DNA from: Salinimicrobium marinum | GTDB lineage: Bacteria; Bacteroidota; Bacteroidia; Flavobacteriales; Flavobacteriaceae | Direction: 5' to 3' | DNA length: 64,000 nucleotides | Assembly (NCBI RefSeq): GCF_014651535.1 | Contig: NZ_BMXB01000001.1 | Coordinates: forward strand, 557,470 to 621,469 | Shown here: piece after piece, positions 15,319 to 23,900 of the stretch | Layout of the letters: each line of letters starts with the position of its first letter | Position numbering within the stretch: the stretch's first letter is position 1 | Program-made: the position numbers and the translations under genes | Notes under the pieces: model-generated | Told to the model about the DNA's origin: nothing | Seen by the model: the letters and a program-made list of their open reading frames with translations, nothing else | Databases searched by the model: none

Positions 15319-16332
15319 ATGCTTCAGGAAATAATTATCCCCGAGTTCAGGAATTCTGCCGGTACGGTTCAAAAAATCGCATTAACCTATCAGGTTTTTG
15401 GGCAGCCACTGGGAACGGCTCCCATAGTTTTGGTGAATCATTCCCTTACCGGAAATTCCCAGATTACAGGAGAGCAGGGATGGTGGAACAGTATTGTGGG
15501 ACCTAAAAAATGTCTTGACACAGAGATTTTCAGCATAATCTGTTTTAATATTCCGGGAAATGGATACGATGATAAAAAGGAGCATCTTATTCATAACTAC
15601 AGGGAATTTACTTTGCAGGACATAGCTAGAACTTTCCAGACAGGACTCAAAGAATTAGGAATAACAAAGCTTTTTGCTGCGGTAGGCGGTTCTATTGGTG
15701 GCGCATTGGTTTGGGAACTGGCAGCCTTGCAACCCGATCTTATTGAAAACCTGGTACCGATCGCGACCGATTATAAAGCGACCGATTGGGTGCTGGCACA
15801 TTGCAAAGTTCAGGATCAGATTTTGAATAATTCTGTGACACCTGTGCAGGATGCCCGGCAACATGCCATGACTTTTTACCGTACGCCGCAATCCTTTACT
15901 CAGAAATTCCGGCGCACCAAAAATGAAGTGAGCCTGGAATTCAATATTCACAGCTGGTTGTCGCATCACGGCGAGAAACTGGAAAAGAGGTTTCAGCTGG
16001 CGTCTTATAAGTTGATGAACCATTTGTTAACTACCATAGATATAAGCGGCGGCACCGGAAATTACCTGGATACCGCCGCAAAAATTGAGGGGAATATACA
16101 TATTGTAACCATAGATTCCGACTGGTTTTTTCTCGCAGAGGAGAACTGGGAGACCTATGTGGAGCTTTCGCTCATCAAGAATAATATTAGCATAAATGAA
16201 ATAAAATCAATTCACGGGCACGATGCTTTTTTAATTGAAAACAGGCAGTTGTCCAGGTTCTTAAAACCAATATTTCAACAGGAAAAACTTAAAAATGAAG
16301 AAAATAAATATCGTACTCTTTGGAACGGGTAA
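15319..16332 (+). CDS. metX: Homoserine O-acetyltransferase (alpha/beta-hydrolase fold)
   Basis: 337 residues. It acetylates homoserine with acetyl-CoA, feeding MetY. The catalytic triad is visible: Ser125 in the nucleophile elbow GGSIGG, Asp268 in IDSDWFF, and His301 in GHDAFL. NHSLTGNSQ corresponds to the oxyanion-hole region of MetX, and the helical lid segment (about 155-225) contains AMTFYRTPQSF. It is slightly shorter than typical MetX (350-380). Acyl specificity (acetyl versus succinyl) is inferred from the MetY partner. The 3' end overlaps hom by 38 nt in another frame, implying translational coupling. Confidence 0.93.
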   Translation: MLQEIIIPEFRNSAGTVQKIALTYQVFGQPLGTAPIVLVNHSLTGNSQITGEQGWWNSIVGPKKCLDTEIFSIICFNIPGNGYDDKKEHLIHNYREFTLQDIARTFQTGLKELGITKLFAAVGGSIGGALVWELAALQPDLIENLVPIATDYKATDWVLAHCKVQDQILNNSVTPVQDARQHAMTFYRTPQSFTQKFRRTKNEVSLEFNIHSWLSHHGEKLEKRFQLASYKLMNHLLTTIDISGGTGNYLDTAAKIEGNIHIVTIDSDWFFLAEENWETYVELSLIKNNISINEIKSIHGHDAFLIENRQLSRFLKPIFQQEKLKNEENKYRTLWNG

Positions 16333-17368
16333 CGTTGGAAGTACTGTAATAAACCAGGTATTGGCAGCGAGGGAAAAGTTGCAGCAGGAGGAGAATCTGG
16401 AGCTGAACATCCCGGTAATCGCAAATTCCACCACAGCTTTTTTTGTGAAGCAAACTGTGAATCGGTCGTGGGAAACCAACTTTTCAGCATCCGGTTTTCC
16501 TTATAAGATTTCAGATGTGATTGATTACGTAACACAACAGGGATATGAAAATCTGGTAGCGATAGACGCAACGGCCAGTGAATCCTTTGTAGATCATTAC
16601 AAATTGTTGATAGAGCAGGGTTTTCATGTGGTGGCAGCAAATAAAGTGGCAAATACGCTGTCTTCTGAATTTTATGAAGATCTTAGAAAGTCGCTCCGAA
16701 AAAACGGGAAGTTTTTCTATTATGAAACGAATGTTGGTGCAGGATTGCCCATCATTCAGACGTTGCATGGGCTGTATCAGGCAGGGGAGGAGATCACCAG
16801 GGTACGCGGAGTCTTTTCAGGATCTTTGAGTTACATTTTCAATACTTTTTCTGAAGAAAGTAAGTCTTTTTCAGAAGTACTGACAGAAGCAGAGAAAAAG
16901 GGTTTGACCGAACCCGATCCAAGGGTAGATCTTTCCGGAAAAGATGTAGGTCGAAAATTACTGATCCTTGCCCGGGAGCTGAAACTTAAAAAAGAGCTTT
17001 CAGAAATTAATATTCAAGATCTCGTCCCGAAGCATTTAAACGGTAAAAGTTCACTGAAAAATTTTCAACTGAAAAAACACGAACTCGACGGAGATCTTGA
17101 AAAGCTTAAAGCTGATTTAGAAGAGGATGAGGTGATACGACATGTTGGGGAACTGGAAATCGCCACCGGAAACCTGGAGGTGAAACTGGTGAAAGAGAAA
17201 AGAACTTCTGCTTTTGGCAGCCTTAAAAATGCCGACTCCTCCTTTGAAATTTATACAGAAAGTTATGGTGAGCAGCCTTTGGTAATACAGGGGGCTGGCG
17301 CAGGAGCTGCGGTTACTGCACGGGGAGTGGTTGCAGATATTTTAAGGCTTTCAGAAAGATTAAATTAA
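16295..17368 (+). CDS. hom: Homoserine dehydrogenase
   Basis: 357 residues. It reduces aspartate semialdehyde to homoserine with NAD(P)H. The nucleotide-binding motif is VLFGTGNVGSTV near the N-terminus; AANKVAN and the substrate signature GVFSGSLSYIFNTF are conserved, as is LTEPDPRVDLSGKDVGRKLLILARE. There is no N-terminal aspartokinase and no C-terminal ACT domain, so this monofunctional form resembles the dehydrogenase half of ThrA/MetL and lacks an obvious threonine feedback site. ATG 16295 lies inside metX and overlaps it by 38 nt, an unusually long overlap; no equally good later ATG precedes the Rossmann motif. Confidence 0.94.
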   Translation: MKKINIVLFGTGNVGSTVINQVLAAREKLQQEENLELNIPVIANSTTAFFVKQTVNRSWETNFSASGFPYKISDVIDYVTQQGYENLVAIDATASESFVDHYKLLIEQGFHVVAANKVANTLSSEFYEDLRKSLRKNGKFFYYETNVGAGLPIIQTLHGLYQAGEEITRVRGVFSGSLSYIFNTFSEESKSFSEVLTEAEKKGLTEPDPRVDLSGKDVGRKLLILARELKLKKELSEINIQDLVPKHLNGKSSLKNFQLKKHELDGDLEKLKADLEEDEVIRHVGELEIATGNLEVKLVKEKRTSAFGSLKNADSSFEIYTESYGEQPLVIQGAGAGAAVTARGVVADILRLSERLN

Positions 17369-17449
17369 TTTGGTTAAGGGAATAGAAAAAGGCGAATTCA
17401 AATCTTTTATTATAAATTAGGCAACTTATAAATACCAATAACAACCACT

Positions 17450-18610
17450 ATGCATATTGAAACTGAAGCAATAAGAACTCAAATGGAACGATCACAGTAC
17501 TCGGAGCATTCATCTCCGGTGTATCTTACTTCCAGTTATGTTTTTGATGATGCCGAGGAGATGAGGGCTTCCTTTTCCGAAGAGAAAGAACGGAACATTT
17601 ACAGCAGATTTTCCAATCCCAATACTTCTGAATTTATTGAGAAGATAGCGGTGATGGAAGGTGCAGAGGCAGGTTATGCTTTTGCTACAGGAATGTCGGC
17701 TGTATTTTCAACACTGGCGGCACTGCTCAACAGTGGGGATCATATTGTATCTGCCAGATCTATTTTCGGGTCCACGCATAGTCTGTTTACAAAGTATTTA
17801 CCAAAATGGAATATCACGCACAGTTATTTCAGCGTAAATGAACCTGAAAAAATAGAAGAACTGATCAAACCCGAAACCAAAGTGATTTTTGCTGAAACCC
17901 CTACTAATCCGGGAGTGGATATTCTGGATCTTGAACACCTGGGGAAGATTGCAAAGAACCATAACATCCTTCTGATCATTGACAACTGCTTTGCAACGCC
18001 ATATCTACAGAATCCGATTAAATACGGAGCAGATCTGGTGATCCATTCGGCTACAAAATTGATTGACGGGCAGGGCCGGGTGCTGGGTGGAGTAACCGTG
18101 GGAAGTTCAGAATTGATTAGGGAGATCTATTTATTTTCCAGAAATACAGGTCCGGCGTTGTCTCCGTTTAATGCGTGGATCCTTTCAAAGAGCCTGGAGA
18201 CGCTTCCGGTGAGGCTTGACAGGCACTGCGAAAATGCTTTAAAGGTGGCTGAATTCCTGGAGCAGGAAACAAATGCTGAGAATGTGAAATATCCTTTTTT
18301 GAGATCTCATCCGCAGTATGAAATTGCAAAAAAGCAAATGAAAGCAGGCGGGAATATTATTTCGTTTGAAATAAAAGGAGGTGTTGAAGCCGGAAGGAAA
18401 TTTATTGATGGTGTGCAGCTTTGTTCCAGGTCTGCCAATCTTGGAGACACCCGTACTATTGTTACGCATCCAGCTTCGACCACACATAGCAAACTAAAAG
18501 AGGAAGAGCGATTGGAAGCCGGCATCAAACCGGGATTAATAAGAATTTCAGTAGGTCTGGAACATGTGGAGGATATCATCAATGACCTTAAGCAGGCATT
18601 GAATACCTAA
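17450..18610 (+). CDS. metZ: O-succinylhomoserine sulfhydrylase / cystathionine gamma-synthase-like
   Basis: 386 residues of the Cys/Met-metabolism PLP family. Lys203 in IHSATKLIDGQGRVLGG is the PLP lysine; YSRFSNPNT and FAETPTNPGVDILDL are family motifs. The GQGR after the lysine and overall length match MetZ (O-acyl-homoserine sulfhydrylase) more than MetY. It probably makes homocysteine from an O-acylhomoserine and sulfide, overlapping MetY in function; a gamma-synthase activity cannot be excluded. It is 81 bp after hom, last gene of the operon, followed by the Rrf2 regulator after 104 bp. Confidence 0.88.
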   Translation: MHIETEAIRTQMERSQYSEHSSPVYLTSSYVFDDAEEMRASFSEEKERNIYSRFSNPNTSEFIEKIAVMEGAEAGYAFATGMSAVFSTLAALLNSGDHIVSARSIFGSTHSLFTKYLPKWNITHSYFSVNEPEKIEELIKPETKVIFAETPTNPGVDILDLEHLGKIAKNHNILLIIDNCFATPYLQNPIKYGADLVIHSATKLIDGQGRVLGGVTVGSSELIREIYLFSRNTGPALSPFNAWILSKSLETLPVRLDRHCENALKVAEFLEQETNAENVKYPFLRSHPQYEIAKKQMKAGGNIISFEIKGGVEAGRKFIDGVQLCSRSANLGDTRTIVTHPASTTHSKLKEEERLEAGIKPGLIRISVGLEHVEDIINDLKQALNT

Positions 18611-18714
18611 ATCCTGGTCCTTTGTTTTTGTTTCTTGGTTTGTTCCTGAATTCTTGCAGCGAAGCGGTCCTTGTTATGAGAGGGCAGTTATGATTTATTA
18701 ATTATCTTCGCTCT

Positions 18715-19137
18715 ATGCTTTCAAAAAAGACCAAATACGGAATCAAAGCCCTGGCTTACATTGCAAAAAAGCCGGAAAGAAAACCGGTTCAAACTGCCGA
18801 AATTGCAAAGAGTGAGAATATTTCCCAGAAGTTCCTGGAGAGTATCCTGCTCCTTTTAAGAAAATCGGGGTATCTGGGATCAAAGAAAGGAAAAGGTGGC
18901 GGATATTATTTGATCAAGGAACCTAAAGATATCCAGATGACCAACGTAATAAGGGTGCTGGAAGGTCCTATTGCAATGTTGCCTTGTGTAAGCCTCAATT
19001 ATTATGAAAAATGTGAGGATTGCCCCGATGAAGAGAGCTGTTCTGTCCACACTTTGATGATACAGGTGCGTGACAGCACATTGAAAGTGCTGGGAGACAA
19101 CACACTTGCAGATATTGCAATGAAAGAAGAGTCTTAA
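18715..19137 (+). CDS. Rrf2-family transcriptional regulator
   Basis: 140 residues. N-terminal winged helix (KTKYGIKALAYIAKK, then the recognition region NISQKFLESILLLLRKSGYL and wing KKGKGGGYYL) is classic Rrf2. The C-terminal half has Cys91, Cys100, Cys103 and Cys109 (C-x8-C-x2-C-x5-C), which could hold an Fe-S cluster or sense thiols, as in IscR/NsrR; CymR relatives instead sense cysteine synthase. Position between the methionine operon and the sulfite-reduction genes suggests it controls sulfur assimilation. A TATCTTCG box (18703-18710) would place the transcript start at or next to the ATG, so the mRNA may be leaderless. Confidence 0.88.
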   Translation: MLSKKTKYGIKALAYIAKKPERKPVQTAEIAKSENISQKFLESILLLLRKSGYLGSKKGKGGGYYLIKEPKDIQMTNVIRVLEGPIAMLPCVSLNYYEKCEDCPDEESCSVHTLMIQVRDSTLKVLGDNTLADIAMKEES

Positions 19138-19201
19138 GAGAATAAAATGTTAAATATTATAATTTAAGCTCCTGAATAGGAACTTTTACAAGAATGAAAC
19201 T

Positions 19202-19234
19202 TACTTTTGTTATAAAACCTAGTTACCCGATAGG
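19202..19234 (+). promoter_or_regulatory. Promoter and candidate operator of DUF2061-cysH
   Basis: TACTTTTG (19202-19209) is an exact TAnnTTTG box; the start would be near 19216. Immediately after it is CCTA-GTTACCCGA-TAGG (19218-19234), a spaced inverted repeat at about +2 to +18, the right place for a repressor. The neighbouring Rrf2 protein is the obvious candidate, but there is only one copy of the site in view, so the operator call is weak. Confidence 0.45.
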
Positions 19235-19252
19235 ATAATAGAATTATTGACT

Positions 19253-19504
19253 ATGATATTAGACCAGGCCAAAACAAAAACAAATTATAATCAGGACAGT
19301 ACTTCCGAGAAACCTCTTAGGAGTATAGCCAAGACAATAAGTTGGCGAATAGTGGGTACGTTGGATACAATAGGGATTTCCTGGTTGTTGACAGGAGAAG
19401 TAGAAACAGCTTTAGCCATAGGATCTGTTGAGCTGGTGACGAAGATGATCCTGTATTTTGGTCATGAACGTTTATGGAATAAAATAAAATTTGGGAGGAA
19501 ATAA
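19253..19504 (+). CDS. DUF2061 small membrane protein
   Basis: 83 residues from ATG 19253 (a TTG at 19247 is in frame but less likely). The DUF2061 signature is complete: SIAKTISWRIVGTLDTIGISWLLTG, then ALAIGSVELVTKMILYFGHERLWNKI, giving two short membrane segments. Function is unknown, but DUF2061 genes are recurrently found beside cysteine/sulfate-assimilation genes, and here it directly precedes cysH with one intervening base. A role at the membrane in sulfate or sulfite handling is inferred only from context. Confidence 0.85.
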   Translation: MILDQAKTKTNYNQDSTSEKPLRSIAKTISWRIVGTLDTIGISWLLTGEVETALAIGSVELVTKMILYFGHERLWNKIKFGRK

Positions 19505-19505
19505 T

Positions 19506-20135
19506 ATGAAAAGGTACACAGAACAAGAATTACAGGTACTAAACCGGCAGCTACAGGGAATACCACCTGCAGAAATTATTCAGTGGTTGATCTACAAAAG
19601 TGAAAGTCCGGTGGTGACTACCAATTTCAGACCTTATGAAGCAGCAATTCTACATGCCTGTGCGAAAGTGGAGCCAAATATCAAGGTAATCTGGTGTGAT
19701 ACCGGTTATAATACGCCGCAAACATACCGCCACGCTAAAGAAGTGATAGAAAAGCTAAGCCTTAATGTGAAGCTTTATGTTCCCAAAGAAACGGCAGCAT
19801 TTAGAGATGCTATTTTTGGCGGAATTCCGCAGGTTGATAATCCGCAGCACGAAGAATTCACCCGGCAGGTAAAACTGGAGCCATTCCAGAGAGCTATGAA
19901 ACAGGAAAAACCCGATGTGTGGTTCACTAATCTAAGAAAAGGTCAAACCACTTTCAGGGATAGTATCGGGGTGCTGAGTTACAGTAAAGACGGCATTTTG
20001 AAGGTGAGTCCGTTTTATCACTGGAGTGATGAAAAACTGGATGAGTACCTGAAAAAAAATGAGCTCCCCAATGAATTTAAATATTTTGATCCCACAAAAG
20101 TCCTTGAAAACAGGGAATGTGGATTACACGCTTAA
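19506..20135 (+). CDS. cysH: Phosphoadenylyl-sulfate (PAPS) reductase
   Basis: 209 residues from ATG 19506, chosen because a good ribosome-binding site GGGAGGAAA precedes it. CysH reduces PAPS to sulfite and 3',5'-PAP with thioredoxin. The PP-loop-like ATP-pyrophosphatase fold is seen in SPVVTTNFRPYEAAILH, and the essential C-terminal ECGLHA (Cys205) is present. The paired CC...CxxC cysteines of APS reductases are absent, so the substrate should be PAPS. ATP sulfurylase and APS kinase genes (cysD, cysN, cysC), which make PAPS, are not found next to it. Confidence 0.92.
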   Translation: MKRYTEQELQVLNRQLQGIPPAEIIQWLIYKSESPVVTTNFRPYEAAILHACAKVEPNIKVIWCDTGYNTPQTYRHAKEVIEKLSLNVKLYVPKETAAFRDAIFGGIPQVDNPQHEEFTRQVKLEPFQRAMKQEKPDVWFTNLRKGQTTFRDSIGVLSYSKDGILKVSPFYHWSDEKLDEYLKKNELPNEFKYFDPTKVLENRECGLHA

Positions 20136-20327
20136 TCAACAAGAATTCATCAAAAATGAGATTGTTTAAAAAGTCCTTTTTATGTTAATATGAATTTGTT
20201 TCAGGTTCCAATAAACACAGAGGAATAGGATTCTGAAATGAATTCAGAATGACGTTTAAAAAATTTCCATAAAAATATATTTCTGGCAAGGTGATAGCCT
20301 CAAGGAAACCAAATAACAAGAAGAAGT

Positions 20328-22421
20328 ATGCAAAGTTTCAGAACCGAATTAGAAAATCCTGTTGTTGAAAAAGACATCATTGATTTAGAGAAAAAGATAC
20401 GGTTGTTTCGTGAAGGAAAGGCCGATGAAGAAAAATTCCGAAGCTTAAGACTTGCCCGCGGGATTTACGGTCAGCGCCAGCCGGGCGTTCAGATGGTGCG
20501 AATAAAACTGCCTTTTGGAAAGGTAACGTCAGAGCAGCTGAAAAGGATTTCCGATGTTTCTGATGAATATTCTACCGGAAGATTACACATTACCACAAGA
20601 CAGGACATCCAGATCCACCACGTGAGCCTGGACAGGACTCCTGAACTTTGGTCACAACTTGAAAAGGATGATATCACCCTTCGCGAAGCCTGTGGAAACA
20701 CCGTGCGGAATGTCACAGCTTCCGAAACAGCGGGGATCGATGAGAATGAACCTTTTGATGTATCACCCTATGCGCATGCTACTTTTCAGTTTTTCCTTCG
20801 GAATCCTATCTGCCAGGAAATGGGTAGAAAATTTAAAATTTCATTCTCTTCTTCAGAGGAGGATACGGCACTGAGTTATATTCATGATTTAGGATTCATA
20901 GCTAAACTGAAGGAAGGGAAACGCGGATTCAAAGTGATGCTCGGCGGCGGACTTGGTTCCCAGCCCAGACATGCCGATGAATTGTATGACTTCATTGAAG
21001 CCGAAAAAATCATCCCTCTTATAGAAGGAGTTTTGAGGGTTTTTGACCGTCACGGCGAAAGAGCCAAAAGGATGAAAGCTAGAATGAAATACCTGATAAA
21101 AGATATCGGAAAAGATGCTTTTATGGACCTTGTTGCCGAGCAGCAAACCGCTCTTTCAAAGAAGGAACCCGATTTTGAGATCGAAAGATTCCAAGCCGCT
21201 CCTCCTTTGCAGGAGGTTGAAGTTCCTGCAGTACAAATTGAGGATGAGAAAGAGTATGAAATCTGGAAAAACACGAATGTAATTCCGCAGAAACAGGAAG
21301 GATTATATGCGATTGGAATAAGGGTAAAACTTGGGGATTTTTATACCCCCGAAGCACGAAAACTGGCAGACCTTATTAAAAAATATGCCGGAAACGAGCT
21401 GAGGTTTACCCTTAGGCAGGATATTTTGCTGCGTCACGTGCGAGAGGATTTGCTTCCGTTCTTTTACTCTGAATTGAAGAAAATCGGTTTTGCCGAAACA
21501 GGATATAACAAAACCGTAGATATCACTGCCTGCCCGGGAACAGATACCTGTAACCTTGGGATTGCCAGCAGCATGGGCGCTGCAGATGTATTAGAAGATG
21601 TTTTGAAAGCAGAATATCCGCAGTTTGTAAATGGGCGCGATATCACGATAAAAATCAGTGGGTGTATGAATGCCTGTGGACAGCACAATATGGCTGAAAT
21701 TGGTTTCCAGGGAATGTCTATTAAAGTCGGGAAGACGGTGGCTCCTGCACTTCAGGTGTTGCTGGGCGGCGGAACTTTAGGCAACGGAGAAGGCCGATTT
21801 GCAGATAAAGTGGTGAAAGTGCCAAGTAAACGTGGGCCTGAAGCCTTGAGGTTTTTGCTGAACGATTTTGAAGCGAACGCTGCTTCCGAAGAAAAATTCA
21901 TTCATTATTATGACCGGCAGGGAAAAACCTATTTCTACGATCTGCTGAAAGACCTTACAGATATTACAAATCTTTCAGAAAGTGATTTTATTGACTGGGG
22001 CCATGAGAAACCTTACATCAAAGCAGTTGGGGTGGGGGAATGCGCCGGAGTGGTGATAGACCTTATTGCGACCTTGCTTTTTGAAAGTGAAGAAAAAATT
22101 GATAATGCAAAAGATGCGCTGGAACAGGGAGCATGGGCAGATAGTATTTATCATTCCTATACGTCAATTGTAAATTCTGCCAAGGCGTTATTGCTGGCAG
22201 ATGATGTGAAAACAAATACCCAGGCTGGAATCATAGCCCAGTTTGATGAACTTTTTGTAGACACTCATAAAATTGAACTTTCAACTTCCTTCAAAGATTT
22301 TGCATATCAGTTGAACGAGAATGAGCCTACAGAAGCTTTTGCAAAAAAATATTTAGAAGATGCGCAATTATTCCTGAAAAGGGTTGATGCATTTAGAACG
22401 AAGGAGGTACAACATGTATAA
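20328..22421 (+). CDS. cysI: Siroheme sulfite (nitrite-type) reductase with C-terminal HEPN domain
   Basis: 697 residues. Two half-repeats, each with a ferredoxin-like N-part (RLHITTRQDIQIHHV; LRFTLRQDILLRHV) and a 4Fe-4S/siroheme part. The cluster ligands are Cys402, Cys408, Cys446 and Cys450 (TACPGTDTC; SGCMNAC). It reduces sulfite to sulfide with six electrons. About 130 residues at the C-terminus (GAWADSIYHSYTSIVNSAKALLLAD...) are helical and resemble a HEPN domain, not part of normal CysI. No flavoprotein CysJ is present; the ferredoxin-NADP reductase downstream suggests ferredoxin as donor. Its stop overlaps cobA by 8 nt. A nitrite reductase is the alternative reading, less likely here. 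Confidence 0.9.
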   Translation: MQSFRTELENPVVEKDIIDLEKKIRLFREGKADEEKFRSLRLARGIYGQRQPGVQMVRIKLPFGKVTSEQLKRISDVSDEYSTGRLHITTRQDIQIHHVSLDRTPELWSQLEKDDITLREACGNTVRNVTASETAGIDENEPFDVSPYAHATFQFFLRNPICQEMGRKFKISFSSSEEDTALSYIHDLGFIAKLKEGKRGFKVMLGGGLGSQPRHADELYDFIEAEKIIPLIEGVLRVFDRHGERAKRMKARMKYLIKDIGKDAFMDLVAEQQTALSKKEPDFEIERFQAAPPLQEVEVPAVQIEDEKEYEIWKNTNVIPQKQEGLYAIGIRVKLGDFYTPEARKLADLIKKYAGNELRFTLRQDILLRHVREDLLPFFYSELKKIGFAETGYNKTVDITACPGTDTCNLGIASSMGAADVLEDVLKAEYPQFVNGRDITIKISGCMNACGQHNMAEIGFQGMSIKVGKTVAPALQVLLGGGTLGNGEGRFADKVVKVPSKRGPEALRFLLNDFEANAASEEKFIHYYDRQGKTYFYDLLKDLTDITNLSESDFIDWGHEKPYIKAVGVGECAGVVIDLIATLLFESEEKIDNAKDALEQGAWADSIYHSYTSIVNSAKALLLADDVKTNTQAGIIAQFDELFVDTHKIELSTSFKDFAYQLNENEPTEAFAKKYLEDAQLFLKRVDAFRTKEVQHV

Positions 22422-23193
22422 TTCACCAAAATTAAGCGTAGTAGGAGCAGGGCCGGGCGATCCCGAGTTGATCACGATCAAAGCTGTGAATACGTTGAAG
22501 TCGGCCAATGTGGTGCTATACGATGCCCTTATCAACAGGGAATTACTGGATCATGCACCGCAGGCAGAGCATATCTATGTTGGAAAAAGGAAAGATAAAC
22601 ATCGGTATTCCCAGGATGAGATTAATGAGCTGATCGTGAAATATGCCAGTGAACGCGGACATGTTGTCCGTTTAAAAGGCGGCGACCCTTTTATCTTCGG
22701 GCGTGGTTCTGAAGAAATTGATTATGCCAGGAGCGAAGGATTGGAAACAGCAGTGGTATCAGGGATTACCTCGTCTATTGCAGTGCCGGCCAATGCTGGA
22801 ATTCCATTGACAAAAAGAGGGATTTCTGAAAGTTTCTGGGTCATCACCGGAACTACGACAGAACGAAAACTTTCTGAAGACGTTCGGTTAGCAGCACAAT
22901 CTACCGCAACAGTTGTGATCCTGATGGGAATGGGAAAACTGAATGAGATAGTGGATATTTTCAGTCACTTCGGAAAAGAAGATACACCGGTTGGTATCAT
23001 CCAGAATGGTACTACAGTCAATGAAAAATCAGGTTTTGGAACTATCCGGAATATTGAAAATGTTGTTTCCGAACAAAAACTTACTTCTCCGGCAATTATC
23101 GTAATCGGGGAGGTGGTAAATGAAAGGAATAAATTCGAGGCGGTCTTTAGTGAAGTGCAGGCTCTTTCCCGGGTGGAAATTCCGAAGTTTTGA
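22414..23193 (+). CDS. cobA: Uroporphyrinogen-III C-methyltransferase
   Basis: 259 residues from ATG 22414, which has a strong AAGGAGG site; the in-frame TTG at 22384 lacks one. It methylates uroporphyrinogen III twice with SAM to precorrin-2, the first step of siroheme synthesis. Motifs are VVGAGPGDPELITIKA at the N-terminus, VRLKGGDPFIFGRGSEEI, and GIPLTKRGIS, all typical of SUMT. It overlaps the sulfite reductase gene by 8 nt, so cofactor and apoenzyme production are coupled. It also consumes SAM, linking this operon to metK. Confidence 0.95.
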   Translation: MYNSPKLSVVGAGPGDPELITIKAVNTLKSANVVLYDALINRELLDHAPQAEHIYVGKRKDKHRYSQDEINELIVKYASERGHVVRLKGGDPFIFGRGSEEIDYARSEGLETAVVSGITSSIAVPANAGIPLTKRGISESFWVITGTTTERKLSEDVRLAAQSTATVVILMGMGKLNEIVDIFSHFGKEDTPVGIIQNGTTVNEKSGFGTIRNIENVVSEQKLTSPAIIVIGEVVNERNKFEAVFSEVQALSRVEIPKF

Positions 23194-23216
23194 ATTTTTA
23201 TTCCGAAATTCGGTTA

Positions 23217-23238
23217 ACGTCGAGCGGAGTCAGGACGT
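23217..23238. repeat. Dispersed repeat, ACGTCGAGCGGAGTC family
   Basis: ACGTCGAGCGGAGTCAGGA followed by CGT is an imperfect palindrome (ACGTC...GACGT type) lying between cobA and the siroheme synthase gene. It resembles 13660-13679 in the metY leader spacer. Confidence 0.5.
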
Positions 23239-23306
23239 AATTTAGCACCAGAATCTCAATTTTAAAACCTTTAGGATTCCGCAGAAGGTAAGAGCAAATA
23301 TTAAAA

Positions 23307-23900
23307 ATGGAAGAAAGAAACGAATTATACCCTGTTTTTCTGAAGGTCAACAAACTTAACATCCTCGTGGTTGGTGGCGGTGCCGTAGGACATGAAAAAC
23401 TACATTTCCTGTTCAAATCGAGTCCGAACGCCAATGTGGAGATAGTAGCAAAATGGTTTCTTCCGGAAACCGAGGAGCTGGCTAAAAAACACGGAGCAAA
23501 ATTGATCAAAGGAAGGTACAGGAGGAAATATTTAAAGAAAAAGCATTTTGTAATTGCTGCCACCAATGATCCAAAACTGAATAAACGGGTACACAGAGAT
23601 GCCAAAAAAAGGTATTTGCTGGCCAATATCGCCGACACGCCCGATTTGTGTGACTTCTATATGGGAGGCATTGTTAACAAAGGGCACGTGAAAATTGCCA
23701 TTTCCACCAACGGAAAATCACCTACCGCCGCAAAAAGGCTCCGTCAGTTTTTTGAAGAAGTAATACCCGAAAATATCAACCAGATGGTTGAAAATCTCAA
23801 TGAATACCGCTCCACCATAAAAGGGGATTTTGATGAGAAAGTGAACCAGATGAATAAAATAACCGAATCCTTAAAAGCAAAAAAAGAAAGTAATGATTAA
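23307..23900 (+). CDS. Precorrin-2 dehydrogenase / sirohydrochlorin ferrochelatase
   Basis: 197 residues, corresponding to the N-terminal half of CysG (CysGB/Met8p). It oxidises precorrin-2 with NAD+ and inserts iron to give siroheme. The Rossmann motif NILVVGGGAVGHEKLHFL is near residue 20, and NIADTPDLCDFYMGGIVNKGHVKIAISTNGKSP matches the catalytic/dimerisation region, including the Asp expected in the active site. Together with the separate cobA it replaces the fused CysG of enterobacteria. Its 3' end overlaps the reductase gene by 8 nt. Confidence 0.92.
   Translation: MEERNELYPVFLKVNKLNILVVGGGAVGHEKLHFLFKSSPNANVEIVAKWFLPETEELAKKHGAKLIKGRYRRKYLKKKHFVIAATNDPKLNKRVHRDAKKRYLLANIADTPDLCDFYMGGIVNKGHVKIAISTNGKSPTAAKRLRQFFEEVIPENINQMVENLNEYRSTIKGDFDEKVNQMNKITESLKAKKESND

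Noticed and set aside
20157-20189. Ten-codon frame (MRLFKKSFLC) between cysH and the sulfite reductase, considered as a Cys leader peptide
   Set aside because: Only one Cys codon, no run of diagnostic codons, and no U-tailed terminator with a competing pairing downstream.
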